Assembly: GCA_027972325.1 (NCBI GenBank)
Contig: JAPMOS010000001.1
Location: 901,001-965,000 of the forward strand
Length of the DNA: 64,000 nucleotides
Source of the DNA: Paratrimastix pyriformis
Taxonomy: Eukaryota; Preaxostyla; Paratrimastigidae
Reading direction: 5' to 3'
In this document: positions 21,532 to 31,524 of the stretch, in pieces
Position numbering within the stretch: position 1 is the first letter of the stretch
Layout of the letters: each line of letters opens with the position of its first letter
Translations under genes and position numbers: made by a program
The notes under the pieces: generated by a model
What the model saw: only the letters and a program-made list of their open reading frames with translations
Database searches by the model: none
Told to the model about the DNA's origin: nothing

Positions 21532-22135
21532 ATGGCGTCCCCTCTCGATCTCGCCCACTACATCCGGAGCATTCCCGATTTCCCGAAGAAGGGAATTAAC
21601 TTCCGGGACATTACGACTTTGTTGAGTGATGGTCCTGCTTTCCGGGAGTGCATCGATCAGCTGGCCGCAAAGTTGGGTCATCTCGGTGCCACCAAGGTCG
21701 TTTGCGCAGAGGCTCGCGGCTTCATTTTTGGTGCCGCTCTTGCCTATAAACTCGGAATCGGGTTTGTTCCCGTTCGCAAGCCGGGCAAGCTGCCCGCCCG
21801 GACCATCTCTGTCACGTACGCTCTGGAGTACGGCACGGATACTCTCCATATGCACGCTGATGCTCTTGCAGCTGGTGAACGGGTCCGTTTCGGATGAGTT
21901 TTGAGGATCTCACTTCACACGCCGTCATCTCACATAGGTTATCGTCCTTGACGATCTGCTGGCCACCGGTGGCACCTGCCGTGCGATTCTCCAGATGATT
22001 CTCATGCAACATGCCATCCCAGTTGGCGTGGGCTTTTTGATCGAACTCGACGCCCTCGGTGGGCGCGCGAAGTTGATCGAGGGGCTTGCTTGCTCGCCCC
22101 TCATTGATTCGCTCATCCACTACACCAGCGAATAA
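21532..22135 (+). CDS. APRT: Adenine phosphoribosyltransferase
   Basis: Purine salvage enzyme, adenine + PRPP to AMP. Two exons, about 180 residues, the usual APRT size. Visible motifs: [18 protein letters not shown], the adenine-binding [16 protein letters not shown] region, [21 protein letters not shown] and the PRPP-binding loop [13 protein letters not shown] (about 21940-21978). The single intron starts gtccgttt after AAGER. The start was chosen at the Met before [10 protein letters not shown] because it gives family length. It ends tail-to-tail with the Iwr1-like gene, about 95 bp apart. Confidence 0.95.
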
Positions 22136-22230
22136 ACGCAAATCCAAATAGTCAAGATGTGTATTCTTCGTGTTCTTCCCCCCACCACGCGCCATTTCCT
22201 CGAACAAAATGATGCGCCTCCTTGTTCGGC

Positions 22231-23841
22231 TCAGCCCGACTCTCGGACTCTGCCCTGCACATACGAGAGCAATGACTGGAAAACGTCGGCTCCACCGAGG
22301 ATGGATTGGTTGGGAGAGGCAGAGACGGGCGCTGGCACCGGCGCAGTAGGAGCACCCAGAGGGACCAGCGACTCACCGGGGGCCGGACCGGCGGGGGCCC
22401 GCTGGTGGGGCCTCAACTGCCGGCGTGGAGGGGCTGCTGTGGCCGTGCCAGAAGCCGTTGAATCTGGGCGGCCTTTCCTGGCGTCTTCTTCCGAGGAGAG
22501 GATGGCCTGGGCCCAGGCGGGCATTTCGGCCCCGGGATGGCGCGAGGAGAAGGAGGAGGAGGGACCTGCCCGGCGGGCAAGGAATGCTCTCAGAGAAGCA
22601 CCGGCGGCCCCGCCTTCATCGCCTTCCCCATCCTCCTCGCCCTCCTCGTCCTCGCTGAGCGCGGCCTGGTCCTCGTCGGGTGCCTGCTCCTCCTCCGGGT
22701 CCTCGTGTGCGGCAGGGGCCCGGCGGGGAGCCACCCGGCGGGCGGGCAGGGGATCGTTGTCGGCGTCGTCGTCCTCGTCAAAGCCGGCGCTGTCGACCCA
22801 CTCCCTGCGGTCCCGGTCCCGCTCGTCGTCTTCGTCGCTGCTGGCGCCCCCGGCCGGCGAGCGGGCCCCGGGCATGCCCATCCGACGGGGCCGCGGGAAC
22901 CCCTCGTCCCCCGATCCGGCGTCGTCGTCGTCGTCGTCGTCGTCGTCGGACCCGAGCCCCTCGGTGTCGTCCTCGCCGTCGCGGCCCTGGTTGGTGTCGG
23001 ACTCCTCCTCGGGGTAGTCGTTGGCCGGGTTGTCGGAGGCGTTGCTGTCCTGGCTGTCCCCATCCGACTCGCCGTCCGACCGCACGTCGTGGCGCAGCTC
23101 GAGCCCGGCGCTGGGCAGGTGCTTGAGCCAGCCCTCATCGACCGTCTCCACGTCGAGGACCCGGGCGCGGGTGCGGGGAAGCCCCAACTCGTCCGCCGCC
23201 AGGGCGCTGGTCGTGGGGTCCAGCACAAATAAGTCGTACACACTGTCGCTGTCACCATCGCCTTCACCGGTGGCGGGGATGGGGGTGGGCGCCAGATGAG
23301 GAGCCGGGGGCGGGGTGCCCACGGCGCCAGCAGCCGGTGCCTCCCGAGTGGAGTGCCGTCGGCCAAAATGCTCCCGGAGGAAGTCGGCCTCGCGGGCGTT
23401 TTCACCCTCTAGGGGGGCCCCCGAGGGGGGCGGCAGGGTGGACGCGGCGGTGCGTTGTTTATGAACGGCTTTGATCCGGGCCATGCGGGCGTGTGTCCGG
23501 TGGCCCGAGAGGGACTGGTCCACCAGCCCCTGTGCGCTCAGCTGCGCTGCCCCCGGTCGGAGGCGGGCAGCTGGCTTCGCGACCCCGCCGGAGCTCTCGT
23601 CGGATTTCAAGATCACATCGAACTGCCGCATAGAGATGGCACCCAGGGAGGAGGGGTCGACCCGCTTGAAAACGGTGGGAGCAAAGGGGTTCGATGAGGC
23701 GGCAGGCGGGGTGGGACCCACCGGCCCCGTTGAGGGCGCTGGGACGGTGACCACCTGAGAAACCTTGGCTTCCTGGAAGGCAGGAATAAGGGTCCCAATG
23801 CCTCTTCGTGTCACCACCTGGAGGGAGACGCGCACATTCAA
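22231..23841 (-). CDS. Iwr1/SLC7A6OS-like RNA polymerase II nuclear-import factor
   Basis: About 536 residues, mostly disordered and acidic. The central part matches the Iwr1 domain: a VYDLFVLD strand (family: YDxYYL), WLKHLP, then an acidic run closing with DSNASDNPANDYPEEESD (family: DSNxE...GNDYPDEE). Iwr1 escorts assembled RNA polymerase II into the nucleus in yeast; that role here follows from family membership. A long Asp/Glu/Ser tail and an Arg/Ala/Pro C-terminus, ending SLLSYVQGRVRESG, go beyond known homologues. The N-terminus upstream of SSNPFAPTVFKRVD is uncertain and may contain an unremoved 5' exon or intron. It borders the gene-poor island on its upstream side. Confidence 0.65.
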   Translation of the reverse strand: MNVRVSLQVVTRRGIGTLIPAFQEAKVSQVVTVPAPSTGPVGPTPPAASSNPFAPTVFKRVDPSSLGAISMRQFDVILKSDESSGGVAKPAARLRPGAAQLSAQGLVDQSLSGHRTHARMARIKAVHKQRTAASTLPPPSGAPLEGENAREADFLREHFGRRHSTREAPAAGAVGTPPPAPHLAPTPIPATGEGDGDSDSVYDLFVLDPTTSALAADELGLPRTRARVLDVETVDEGWLKHLPSAGLELRHDVRSDGESDGDSQDSNASDNPANDYPEEESDTNQGRDGEDDTEGLGSDDDDDDDDDAGSGDEGFPRPRRMGMPGARSPAGGASSDEDDERDRDRREWVDSAGFDEDDDADNDPLPARRVAPRRAPAAHEDPEEEQAPDEDQAALSEDEEGEEDGEGDEGGAAGASLRAFLARRAGPSSSFSSRHPGAEMPAWAQAILSSEEDARKGRPDSTASGTATAAPPRRQLRPHQRAPAGPAPGESLVPLGAPTAPVPAPVSASPNQSILGGADVFQSLLSYVQGRVRESG

Positions 23842-25945
23842 TAGAGGTGGCAGCGAGGATGAAGACAGACAAGATAATCGATTTGTGGACTATCTCGCTT
23901 TCTTTTCACACGAAAGATGGGTCCACAGGAGGCGCTCGAGGTGCCCCGATCGTCTTTGCTTTGCATGCCTGCGTTCGATTTTCGGAAGCAACGTGTGGAT
24001 TTTACCCCTATCATTTTTCTTTCTGCTGCCCCAGCGCAACCGGCAAAGTGCCGCGGCCGAAGAATCCCTGTGCAAACAATGAGTGACCCACAGGGGGTCG
24101 TGGGCCGAAGTGGGGTCCGCGGCCGTTGGCCGAGTCAGTGGATATCGAAATGCCGGCCAGGAGACACGGTGCTTCGTCACACAGACTTTTTGCGCGCATT
24201 CGCCTGTTGGGTGATGTGTGTGCTTTTCAAAACAGGCGTCCGTTCTGCGCAAAAACAGACACGGGATCCGGGCGGAAGGAAAACACGCTATTTCGAAGGG
24301 ACCCTTTTTCTTGTGGCCCTCGGGCTGCGCCAGCCAACGGGCTCGCGTCGAAACGGACGACAGTTCTGAAGAAAAAACCCATGGAGGAATAGTAGGATCC
24401 TTCGAAACTAGCTCGAATCGGGTTCTTCGTGTCTTAGGCCTCCCAAGTTCGATGGTCTTTTTACGAGTACGTTCCCCAGGGTTAAAAAGAGTCGGTCCGG
24501 AATGTTTCTTGCAGGACATTTTCTTTTGGTCTGGGGAGGACGCGTGGTTTCTGACTGTTTCCACCCTGACCTCAAGAAGGAAGCTTATCACAGCGTGTGA
24601 TAATCGAGCACCTGATCGCTTCCGGTGAGTCAGCAGAAGCGATTCGCTCAGAAACTTGTGCACATCTCTATTCGGTCAAAAGGAGCCAAAAAAAACCGAA
24701 GGATCAGTTTTTTGCGGCCACACTGAGGCCAGACACACAGCAGGAGATCAGCTTCGTTACAATGCACATCTGCGCCATCAACTGATCCTCGTGAAAGGTC
24801 GAAGCTCCGGAAACAAGTGCCAAAATGGGAGCCAATAAGACATGTTCGTACCATTCCCCCTTCTCCCATGTGCCCCCTTCCGGTGCGCCCCTTCCAGGGC
24901 GTCCCCCCGCACGCCCCTGTGCTCCGCACCGTCACCTTCTCGCCTCTCTGACCAAAATGGCACCGAAAAGACCTGAAGTAGTCTGGTTCGTCTGTGTGAC
25001 AAGATTTTGCGAGTCGGAAGACTGTGAAGAGAGAAAATTGCCGCAGACCCCGCAGATGGCGTAATGCAATGCCGAAAACAAGTGTGGGGTATCCCACAAA
25101 GAGGGGGATGTTCAAGGGTCGTCTATTTTAATAATAATATTGTGTAGATTCGAGGACCCGAAGAGAACTTACCGACCAGCTGACGACATTCTATGCCGGG
25201 TCGATGCCCAGCCTGTAGACTTGCAGAGCATGGAGACGCCTTCCAAGGTAACTAGAGGGGTATGTGTTTTGAAAAGCGGCGAGAAAAACTGGTCAATTGT
25301 GGCGAACCAGCTCGGCGATATCGCGGGCATCGCACATCGTTGGTGCTCTTCGTCAGCCCCAGAAAAGTTTGGGCAACTGCTGCGGGTTGTGGGCTTTCCG
25401 GCAAAAAAAAAGCGGGTTTCCAATGACCCCTGGGTGGGCCTGGGCAGGCCCCGGAAGCCAGGTGCCGAAGAAAAACGGCCTTTTCCTGTTGCTTCCGAAA
25501 ATCGAACCTGCGTCGGACGTACTGCAGTAAACAGTACCCTGTTTCTGGTGTCACGAAATAATTCGACCCGCGCCTGTCCGGCAGATTTTCCCACACTGTT
25601 GTTGGCCGGAGGGTTACTTTGTTCAGCCCCCAAGGGACCGCACGTCAATGTGCACCTTGTATTATGGGTCGTTGGGGTCGTTCCCTATCCTGCGCGTTGG
25701 TGGTTGAACGCTATATCGCATGACATGATGACCTTTTTCCCGGTCACCACTTGTGCGCCGATTATCGTCGTTTGAGTTGGATAGGGAACCACCCGTGTCT
25801 TTTTGAAACCCCATATCATCGGGAGCAGCAGACCACTTGAAGGTTGTTTTCGACCCACCCGAGGCCAACTCACCTCCCCCGAAGGGGCCTTCGTCTGGTG
25901 TGTCGGGTTGCTCTTTCATTGGCCTCAGCCGCGACCTGCCCAATC
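23842..25945. other. Gene-poor, lower-GC island left of the transposon
   Basis: About 2.1 kb without a recognisable gene, with base composition nearer balanced than the rest of the window. Open frames up to about 250 codons exist on both strands (for example 23890-24663 minus), but none shows a family signature or the local splice pattern. An 11-bp inverted repeat (GTTCCCTATCC at 25680-25690 and its complement at 25779-25789) could mark a small MITE-like relic; too short to call. Confidence 0.5.
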
Positions 25946-25983
25946 AAGTTGGTCCCGGAGGGGCAGGTGGGCAGGTGGGCAGT
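25946..25983 (+). repeat. Left terminal inverted repeat of the Harbinger element
   Basis: Begins AAGTTGGTCCC, then a 3-5 nt variable spot, then GGGCAGGTGGGCAGGTGGGC. Pairs with the right end at 29870-29906. Confidence 0.8.
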
Positions 25984-26097
25984 CGCCCTACCCATCGCCG
26001 CGGCGCTCCTCCCCCACCGCCCGCCCATGAGCAGGGGGGCAGCATCTGGGCGGGGGGGGCCCCGATGGTCAAGCCCTTCCCCCCCGCGGGTGGGGTC

Positions 26098-26319
26098 GAC
26101 CTGGCCACCTGCCCACCCACCTGCCCATCCGACAGCAGGTGGGCAGATGGGTACCCACCCCGACCGTGCTTGCGTGCGGTGAGACCCCGTGCTTCGGGGA
26201 TTCCCCTCGAGTCTCGTCCACAGGCACGGTGCCTCCACCCTCGGGCCCTCAGATCCCCTGCCCACCGGGGAGGTGGGCAGGTGGGCAGGTGGGCAGGTGG
26301 GCAGGTGGGCAGGTGGGCG
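26098..26319 (+). repeat. Left subterminal AGGTGGGC motif array
   Basis: A loose palindromic pair of GCCCACCTG/CAGGTGGGC motifs at about 26105-26150, then six tandem 8-bp AGGTGGGC units at 26271-26319. Likely transposase or Myb-protein binding sites, by analogy with other DNA transposons. Confidence 0.75.
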
Positions 26320-26353
26320 GGGGCGCTTTGATTGTCCGAGCAGGCAGCGAAAT

Positions 26354-26842
26354 TTACAATTCTTCCCGGTCCGGCGCGGCCGATGCCCCTGCAGGAATGT
26401 CGATCACGCAACTGTCGTGGATGTCACACTTGGTCTTGGCCTCCCAGGCACTCTCAAAGAGGGCAGGTACGGGGATTTCAATTGTGCTCCTCTGGTGGGG
26501 ACACCGCCACCATAGAACCGTCTTTCCGGCCTCATGCTCGATCTGTACCCCCAAAAGGTCGAGTTCGATATGCAAAAAGGAGCGAAGGCAGACGTGGAGG
26601 GTCCGACAAATGCACATCCTTGTGCCAAATCGTCGGTCGAAATGGATTCCCATTTTGGGATTGGCCCGGACAAGGGCCCAACTGACACCCCCAAACAAAA
26701 AGTGACTACCCCCACATGTCCAATTTGGTGCGGCGAGCCTGTGCTCGCATTGGATGGCGGAGAAAGTGGATGGCTGACCGCCATCTGATGCCCTTCCAAG
26801 GGCCCATTCCAAAAAAGGGCTCTGTGGAGCAGTGCTCCGCAC
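26354..26842 (-). CDS. Unrecognised reading frame inside the Harbinger element
   Basis: About 160 codons, minus strand, reading a fairly protein-like mix (for example VSWALVRANPKMGIHFDRRF and LLGVQIEHEAGKTVLWW). It lies between the left subterminal array and the Myb-like gene and could be a third element protein or an upstream exon of the Myb-like protein. No family recognised. Confidence 0.3.
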   Translation of the reverse strand: MRSTAPQSPFLEWALGRASDGGQPSTFSAIQCEHRLAAPNWTCGGSHFLFGGVSWALVRANPKMGIHFDRRFGTRMCICRTLHVCLRSFLHIELDLLGVQIEHEAGKTVLWWRCPHQRSTIEIPVPALFESAWEAKTKCDIHDSCVIDIPAGASAAPDREEL

Positions 26843-27606
26843 TTGGGAAACATCATTCCCAGTGCCAGAATGAGCCCATTCCTAACCGATCCCCGGGAAA
26901 GTTGGAAGCAAAAACAGGCCAAACCGAGCCCGGAAAAAATAGCCGCTCTTCCCCCATTGGCAACTTGCGCTGTGACGGGATGCCTCTTCGACGGCTTTCC
27001 TGCGGCCCCTCACTTCGTTGACGCGACATTTTATCAGAGGTTCGTATCCTCGGTGATCTTATGTTTTGGGGAGCTGTCGCCGCTCGCCGGTTCGGCTTCT
27101 GAGGATCATCCACATCTTTGGCAAGTTCCGATGATGATTGGCCCACATTAACGCATGTTTCCGAGTTAGGTCATTCTATGGTATGATTTTCTGCTTGCGC
27201 CACTGACCAGATGCCCACCGTTTAATGCATCGCCACCGGCGCTCCATGTCGTCTTTCTGTGTCTGTTTTCTTTCACAACACAATTACCGTGGTGCTTTTC
27301 TCGGCATCTCTGAAGTTTTTCATTGGATTGAACTTTCCCACCACGTTGTGCACAAAAAATGCTGACTCGAAAGAGAGCTTCTTGATCCGCAGGGTTGGAG
27401 CGGCTACCGCATTTTTTGAATCTGGAGGATTTGGAGGGCTTTTCGGAGGCCGGGAATTTTTGATGGCGGAATTTATCAGGCGCAACCTTTTCCTCGTGTC
27501 ACAGGCAACCACCACACAAGGTGGCACACCACCTTTATTCCATCTCATTCAGTTCCAACTTTTCTGAGGATGGGCTGATTTTTGAGGCCCACTTTCCTCC
27601 TCCCGT

Positions 27607-28630
27607 TTATTTGGGTACCAGGGTCTTGCGCGCTACAGAGCCCTCTTTTTGAATGAAATTCCCACACCCGCCATCACCGCGGATGCACATGCACTTTGTG
27701 TCACAGCACCCCACGGCGGCAAGCCAGCGGGTCCCGGTCAGCAAACTCCAACATCCTGCCCCCTCAGCTCGCACGGGGTGACATGGGTTTGGGCACCCGG
27801 GCAGCGGTCCCCAAAAGGGGAAACTCGCTGTACCAATTTCGACCGACGCATGTTGCAATGGCTGTTGCACACTGCCGACGGCGGATCCAGTTGTGGTCGC
27901 AGATGGCTGTTGCTGGTGCGCCTTTCGGCGCTTCTCCTCCTCGCCTTTGCGGAGTTGATTGGCGAATTCGATCTTGGCTTTGATCACGGCCTGTTTGGCT
28001 TCAGCTATCGTGTCTTCCGCCTTCTCCTTGCGGGCGCGTTTGGTTTTCCGTCCGGCTTGCGTCGTAGGAGCTGAAGAGGTGGACGTGGAGGTGGCAGTCG
28101 TAGCCTTTCCTTTGATCGACAGCGGACGATAGTCCGGGTCTGGGGACTCGGGGCTCGTGCTTGGTGAGTCATCTGCATTCAGGTTGCCTTCTGCGACTGC
28201 TTTCAATTTTTTCCAACGAAGTTTCAGTTTGGTCGAGCGATGCCTGATACTTGCTGCACCTAGATCGATGGTCCACCCGCGACTTCTTTGAATGAACTGA
28301 ATTTTGCTGCAGACTGCGCCCAGGAAGGTCTTCATGATCGTCGCGATTTCTTGCAAATTCTTCCGGAGATGCATAAAGCCCTGTTCACAGAAAGAGACGC
28401 ATCAGAGGTGATGCTGTCAAATTTTGGTGCCGACCAGAACAAGCAGCATTGATGAGGGTGGTGTCTTCATGCGAATTCCAGAGCGTTTTGCGTTGTGGCT
28501 GCTCATCTGTTTCAGAACAGGTGGAGGTGGTGGAACTCGCCGCATCAGTCTCGCTCGATGTCAGATCAACAGGACCGGTAAATGTAGCATCAGGATCAAC
28601 AAGAACAAGTGGTTCTGGTTCTGGTTCCAT
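27607..28630 (-). CDS. Myb/SANT-like (trihelix) transposon accessory protein
   Basis: Two open stretches on the minus strand. The first (28630-28385) has an acidic Ser/Thr-rich start and the SANT-like helix LWNSHEDTTLINAA. The second (to 27607) continues LQEIATIMKTFLG and RSTKLKLRWKKLKAVAEG, which reads like helices two and three of a trihelix domain, followed by a Ser/Thr-rich linker and a basic coiled helix (RKTKRARKEKAEDTIAEAKQ). An intron between about 28440 and 28381 would join them; the exact junction did not resolve in phase. In PIF/Harbinger elements this protein binds the ends and helps the transposase enter the nucleus. It overlaps the transposase's upstream open frame, so the latter's start was put at 28694. 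Confidence 0.5.
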
Positions 28631-28693
28631 CTGCTTTCACAAAGAGATTTCGATGCGAGTTTTCTACATAGCCTGCAGCACCCTTGTGTTAGA

Positions 28694-29626
28694 ATGCTCG
28701 GCAGGCATTTTCACGGTGACCGCGGTGTGTTTCATAGGCGCTACGGTGCGCCGATTGAAATCCATGAACAGTTCTTTGCCTCTCTCCACCCCATGCCTTC
28801 GCCGGTGGATTATCTCCGGACCATGTGGTGGTCTGAAGAATGTCTGAAATCAAAAAGTTCCTCACCACCTGATTCAGGCTGTACTGGGCACCAAGTGAAC
28901 AACGGCTGGCTGATTTGGGCTTTCTCTCGCGGCATGCCTTTCATGACAGTGTCGAACGAACTTTATCAATCATTGACGAAAACCCGGTGCTCTCTTGGGA
29001 CGACAGGCTCCTTGCTGAAGTCCCTGGCGAGGTTTTCGGGGATTGTCTGTTTGTTCGTGACGCGGGTTGATGATTGTTCCACAGCAAAAGTCTGTGTCGA
29101 CACCACCTTTATGCCCATCCAGCGGCCCCACTCCGAACCGGAACAACGGTTCTGTTACGACGGTCGTCACAGGCGGCATGGGTTGAAGTATTTCCTGGCC
29201 GTTACTGTTGACAAGGGCCTTCCCGTCTGGTGGGAGGGCCCTTTCTTTCCCACGATCAACGACAATAACATCATGGATCTCAGCGGCATGGAGGAGCGTC
29301 TGCTCCCTCATGAGCTTGTGCTGGCCGACGGCGGCTTCCGGGGCACCGCTCACCGCCGCACAGTGCTCCCCTTCCGACACCGTGATCTTGACGATGATCA
29401 GAGGGTTTATAATCATATACAGAGGTCAGTTCGGGTCATTGTGGAGAACGTGTTCCGTTTGGTGAAGCAGTTCGAATTTTGTCGAACCGCGTTCCCCCGT
29501 CCAACGGTCGGGCTGCGGCTGGATCTTCACAGGCGCGCCACAGGTGCGATTATCAAACTGATTCGCACCTGGGTCTCGCTGGAGCCTGTAATTCGTCACG
29601 AGCCCAATGGTTTTTTGGCTTTGTAA
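28694..29626 (+). CDS. PIF/Harbinger DDE transposase
   Basis: From the chosen Met (MLGRHFHGDRG) the protein has 310 residues. DDE_4 features: first Asp in KVCVDTTFMPI (codon about 29099), second Asp in LVLADGGFRGTAH (29327), and Glu in VIVENVFRLVKQFEF (29444), with the family's spacing and the E-x-x-F-x-x-x-K-x-F context. The frame stays open further upstream to 28424, but that part is antisense to the Myb-like gene. The stop at 29626 lies 14 bp before the right subterminal array. No disabling change is visible in the catalytic part. Confidence 0.8.
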   Translation: MLGRHFHGDRGVFHRRYGAPIEIHEQFFASLHPMPSPVDYLRTMWWSEECLKSKSSSPPDSGCTGHQVNNGWLIWAFSRGMPFMTVSNELYQSLTKTRCSLGTTGSLLKSLARFSGIVCLFVTRVDDCSTAKVCVDTTFMPIQRPHSEPEQRFCYDGRHRRHGLKYFLAVTVDKGLPVWWEGPFFPTINDNNIMDLSGMEERLLPHELVLADGGFRGTAHRRTVLPFRHRDLDDDQRVYNHIQRSVRVIVENVFRLVKQFEFCRTAFPRPTVGLRLDLHRRATGAIIKLIRTWVSLEPVIRHEPNGFLAL

Positions 29627-29650
29627 ACATGGGTGGAACCCCTTCGCAGC

Positions 29651-29906
29651 CTGCCCACTGGCCACCTGCCCACCTGCCCGACCATCTGCCCACGTGCCCG
29701 CCTGCCCGCCCATCTGCCCACCTGCCCCCCCACCTGCCCACCTGCCCACCTGCTCGTCCACCGCAAGCCACAAACCTGATGCGGCGTGCCCGGGGTGGGT
29801 GTGTGGGATGGTGCTCTCCGGAGTATTCACCGGAAAGGGCGACCCTGGGGCCGCGGGCGGGGTCAGCCCACTGCCCACCTGCCCACCTGCCCATGGGGAC
29901 CAACTT
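29651..29906 (-). repeat. Right subterminal motif array and terminal inverted repeat
   Basis: Tandem CCACCTGCC/CCCGCCTGCC units at 29651-29757, a unique stretch, then the right TIR at 29870-29906 ending GGGGACCAACTT. The motif orientation is opposite to the left end. Confidence 0.8.
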
Positions 29907-31524
29907 AACTGGTTTCGACTCAGATGACGACCATTTCCAAGCAGCCACAGCGCACATGACGAACGAGGTCTGCCTGCCTGCCTGGCCGTTCTCACCACTG
30001 CCCGCCATGGAGCGGCCGTCCCCGCGCTTTTGCTCGGCTTTTACAGGTCAGATTTGGCTCGCTCTCTCCCTCCTCCAAGTAGAGGAAGCCCTGAACCATT
30101 GACACGACCCTCTACGGTGCCCTTTTTTGATCTCACCGCGTGACGGTTGATTTCCGGTCTGGACCCTGCCTTGCCTTCCTCCCCGTAGGTCCCTTCATTG
30201 GCTCGCTCGTTCGTGTTCGGTCGTTGTTCTGTTGGACGCAAGTCCTGGCGGGCCCACCAACCCACACGAAGCTGGCCCGGCGGGCAGTGGTTCGAGCAGG
30301 CCAGCACATGGGGCAGGTCCGTCTGGACGGAGAGGGTCGACTGACTTGATGCCCGAAAATTGGCTCTTTTACAAGGATTTCCGTTTTCATTTTTTCTCTG
30401 GGTGACCGATGCCCCGAGCTCACTCTGTGCAGGAATCGAGCACCGTGCCCTTTTGACCGATGCTGTTCTGCGTGGGATTCACCCCTGCCATGGGCTCATT
30501 TGCGCGCTTGTGGGCGTTTTGATTCGCAGATTGGAGTTCAACCATCGAAAGACAATTCCTCGACTGCCTCGGGCATCTCATTCGGCTGTTTCCTCGCCGG
30601 CAGCGCCCGAGTGCGCCCTTGTCGGCATTTTCGTCCTCCACCGGGTCGGCCCCAGGTCCCCGTCCCCATGCGCCAGCCCCTCGAGGGTGTCGATCCAGTC
30701 GGCCTCCTCCTCGGCCTTGGAGTCCTCGTCATCCTCCTAATTGCCCACCTCCTCCGGACAAGCCTCTTCGGCAGCCCTGGCTCCCCACCTCCGTCCGCGC
30801 TCCTGGTTGCTGCCGTCACTGTCGTTTTCTCCCCGATCGCATCATTCCCATGATTTGATCAACCCCTTCTCCTTGCTTGTTGTTTTCTATGGCCTTCTCC
30901 TCCTTTTCACTTTTTGCGGAACCACAGCGGAGTCAGTGCGCTTTCCTATTCGATGCACATGTTCCCCAAAAGCTCAAAAGTGTCAAATTCGCCAGAAAAG
31001 TTTTACTAAACGGCATAAAGTCGGTCCCTATTGGTTCCGATGGTCTGGACCAACAGTTCGGTCCCTGGTTACCGACCTTGAATGAGCGATGTGGGCAGGG
31101 TTTTGTGAGACTGAAGAGATCTCTGACAACGTTGCAGATGCTAAAATATGCAGCAGCAAGTCCCGGTGCAAATGGTCTCTCGATGCATAAACTGGGAGAC
31201 AGGGCCAACGAAATAACATCTTCCGGGGAATGGTGGCCCCAAAAATCGTCGAGACAAGTACTGACGTCATTGAAAATAAACTGTGCGCTGTTTAGACGGG
31301 CTGTCGACTTTCGGAAAGCCGAAGGAGTTGACTGGATGGAGGGCTCCATGCGAAAGCACCCTCATCGAGCCCTTCCCGAATAGCCATGCCCGGTTCATTT
31401 GGCAGCTTGTTGGGTCTACTGTTCATATCCGGTGTGACACCTCCGCCGGATCTGCTTTGCTGCAGGACGGAAGAAGAGAGGGCAATCGCCCTGTCGCACC
31501 AGACAAATCGCGGGCCCGCCGGAC
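29907..31524. other. Gene-poor spacer right of the transposon
   Basis: About 1.6 kb with no recognised gene. At 30600-30745 the minus strand reads an acidic stretch (EEEADWIDTLEGLAHGDGD) that could be a small exon. The 30900-31300 part is AT-richer, like other promoter areas of this window, and should contain the RING gene promoter. Confidence 0.45.

Larger units (their letters stand above)
25946..29906 (+). mobile_element. PIF/Harbinger-type DNA transposon, about 3.96 kb
   Basis: Terminal inverted repeats close the element: AAGTTGGTCCC at 25946 and its complement ending at 29906, each followed inward by copies of GGGCAGGTGGGCAGGTGGGC. Inside are a DDE_4-type transposase (28694-29626, +) and a divergently encoded Myb/SANT-like protein (about 27607-28630, -), the two-gene layout known for PIF/Harbinger elements. 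Subterminal arrays of an 8-bp AGGTGGGC unit lie at both ends in opposite orientation. Flanks read TCA on the left and TAA on the right at the AGTTGG boundary, close to the family's 3-bp TWA target duplication but not identical. The transposase is uninterrupted, so the copy looks recent. Confidence 0.75.

Noticed and set aside
23890-24663. 257-codon open frame on the minus strand
   Set aside because: It has no family signature, splice pattern or low-complexity features of local genes; probably chance in the gene-poor island.
25680-25789. MITE bounded by GTTCCCTATCC inverted repeats
   Set aside because: The 11-bp match is short and no target duplication is evident.
30600-30850. Small acidic protein gene on the minus strand (EEEADWIDTLEG)
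   Set aside because: An attractive stretch, but it has an in-frame stop just upstream, no clear start and no recognised family.
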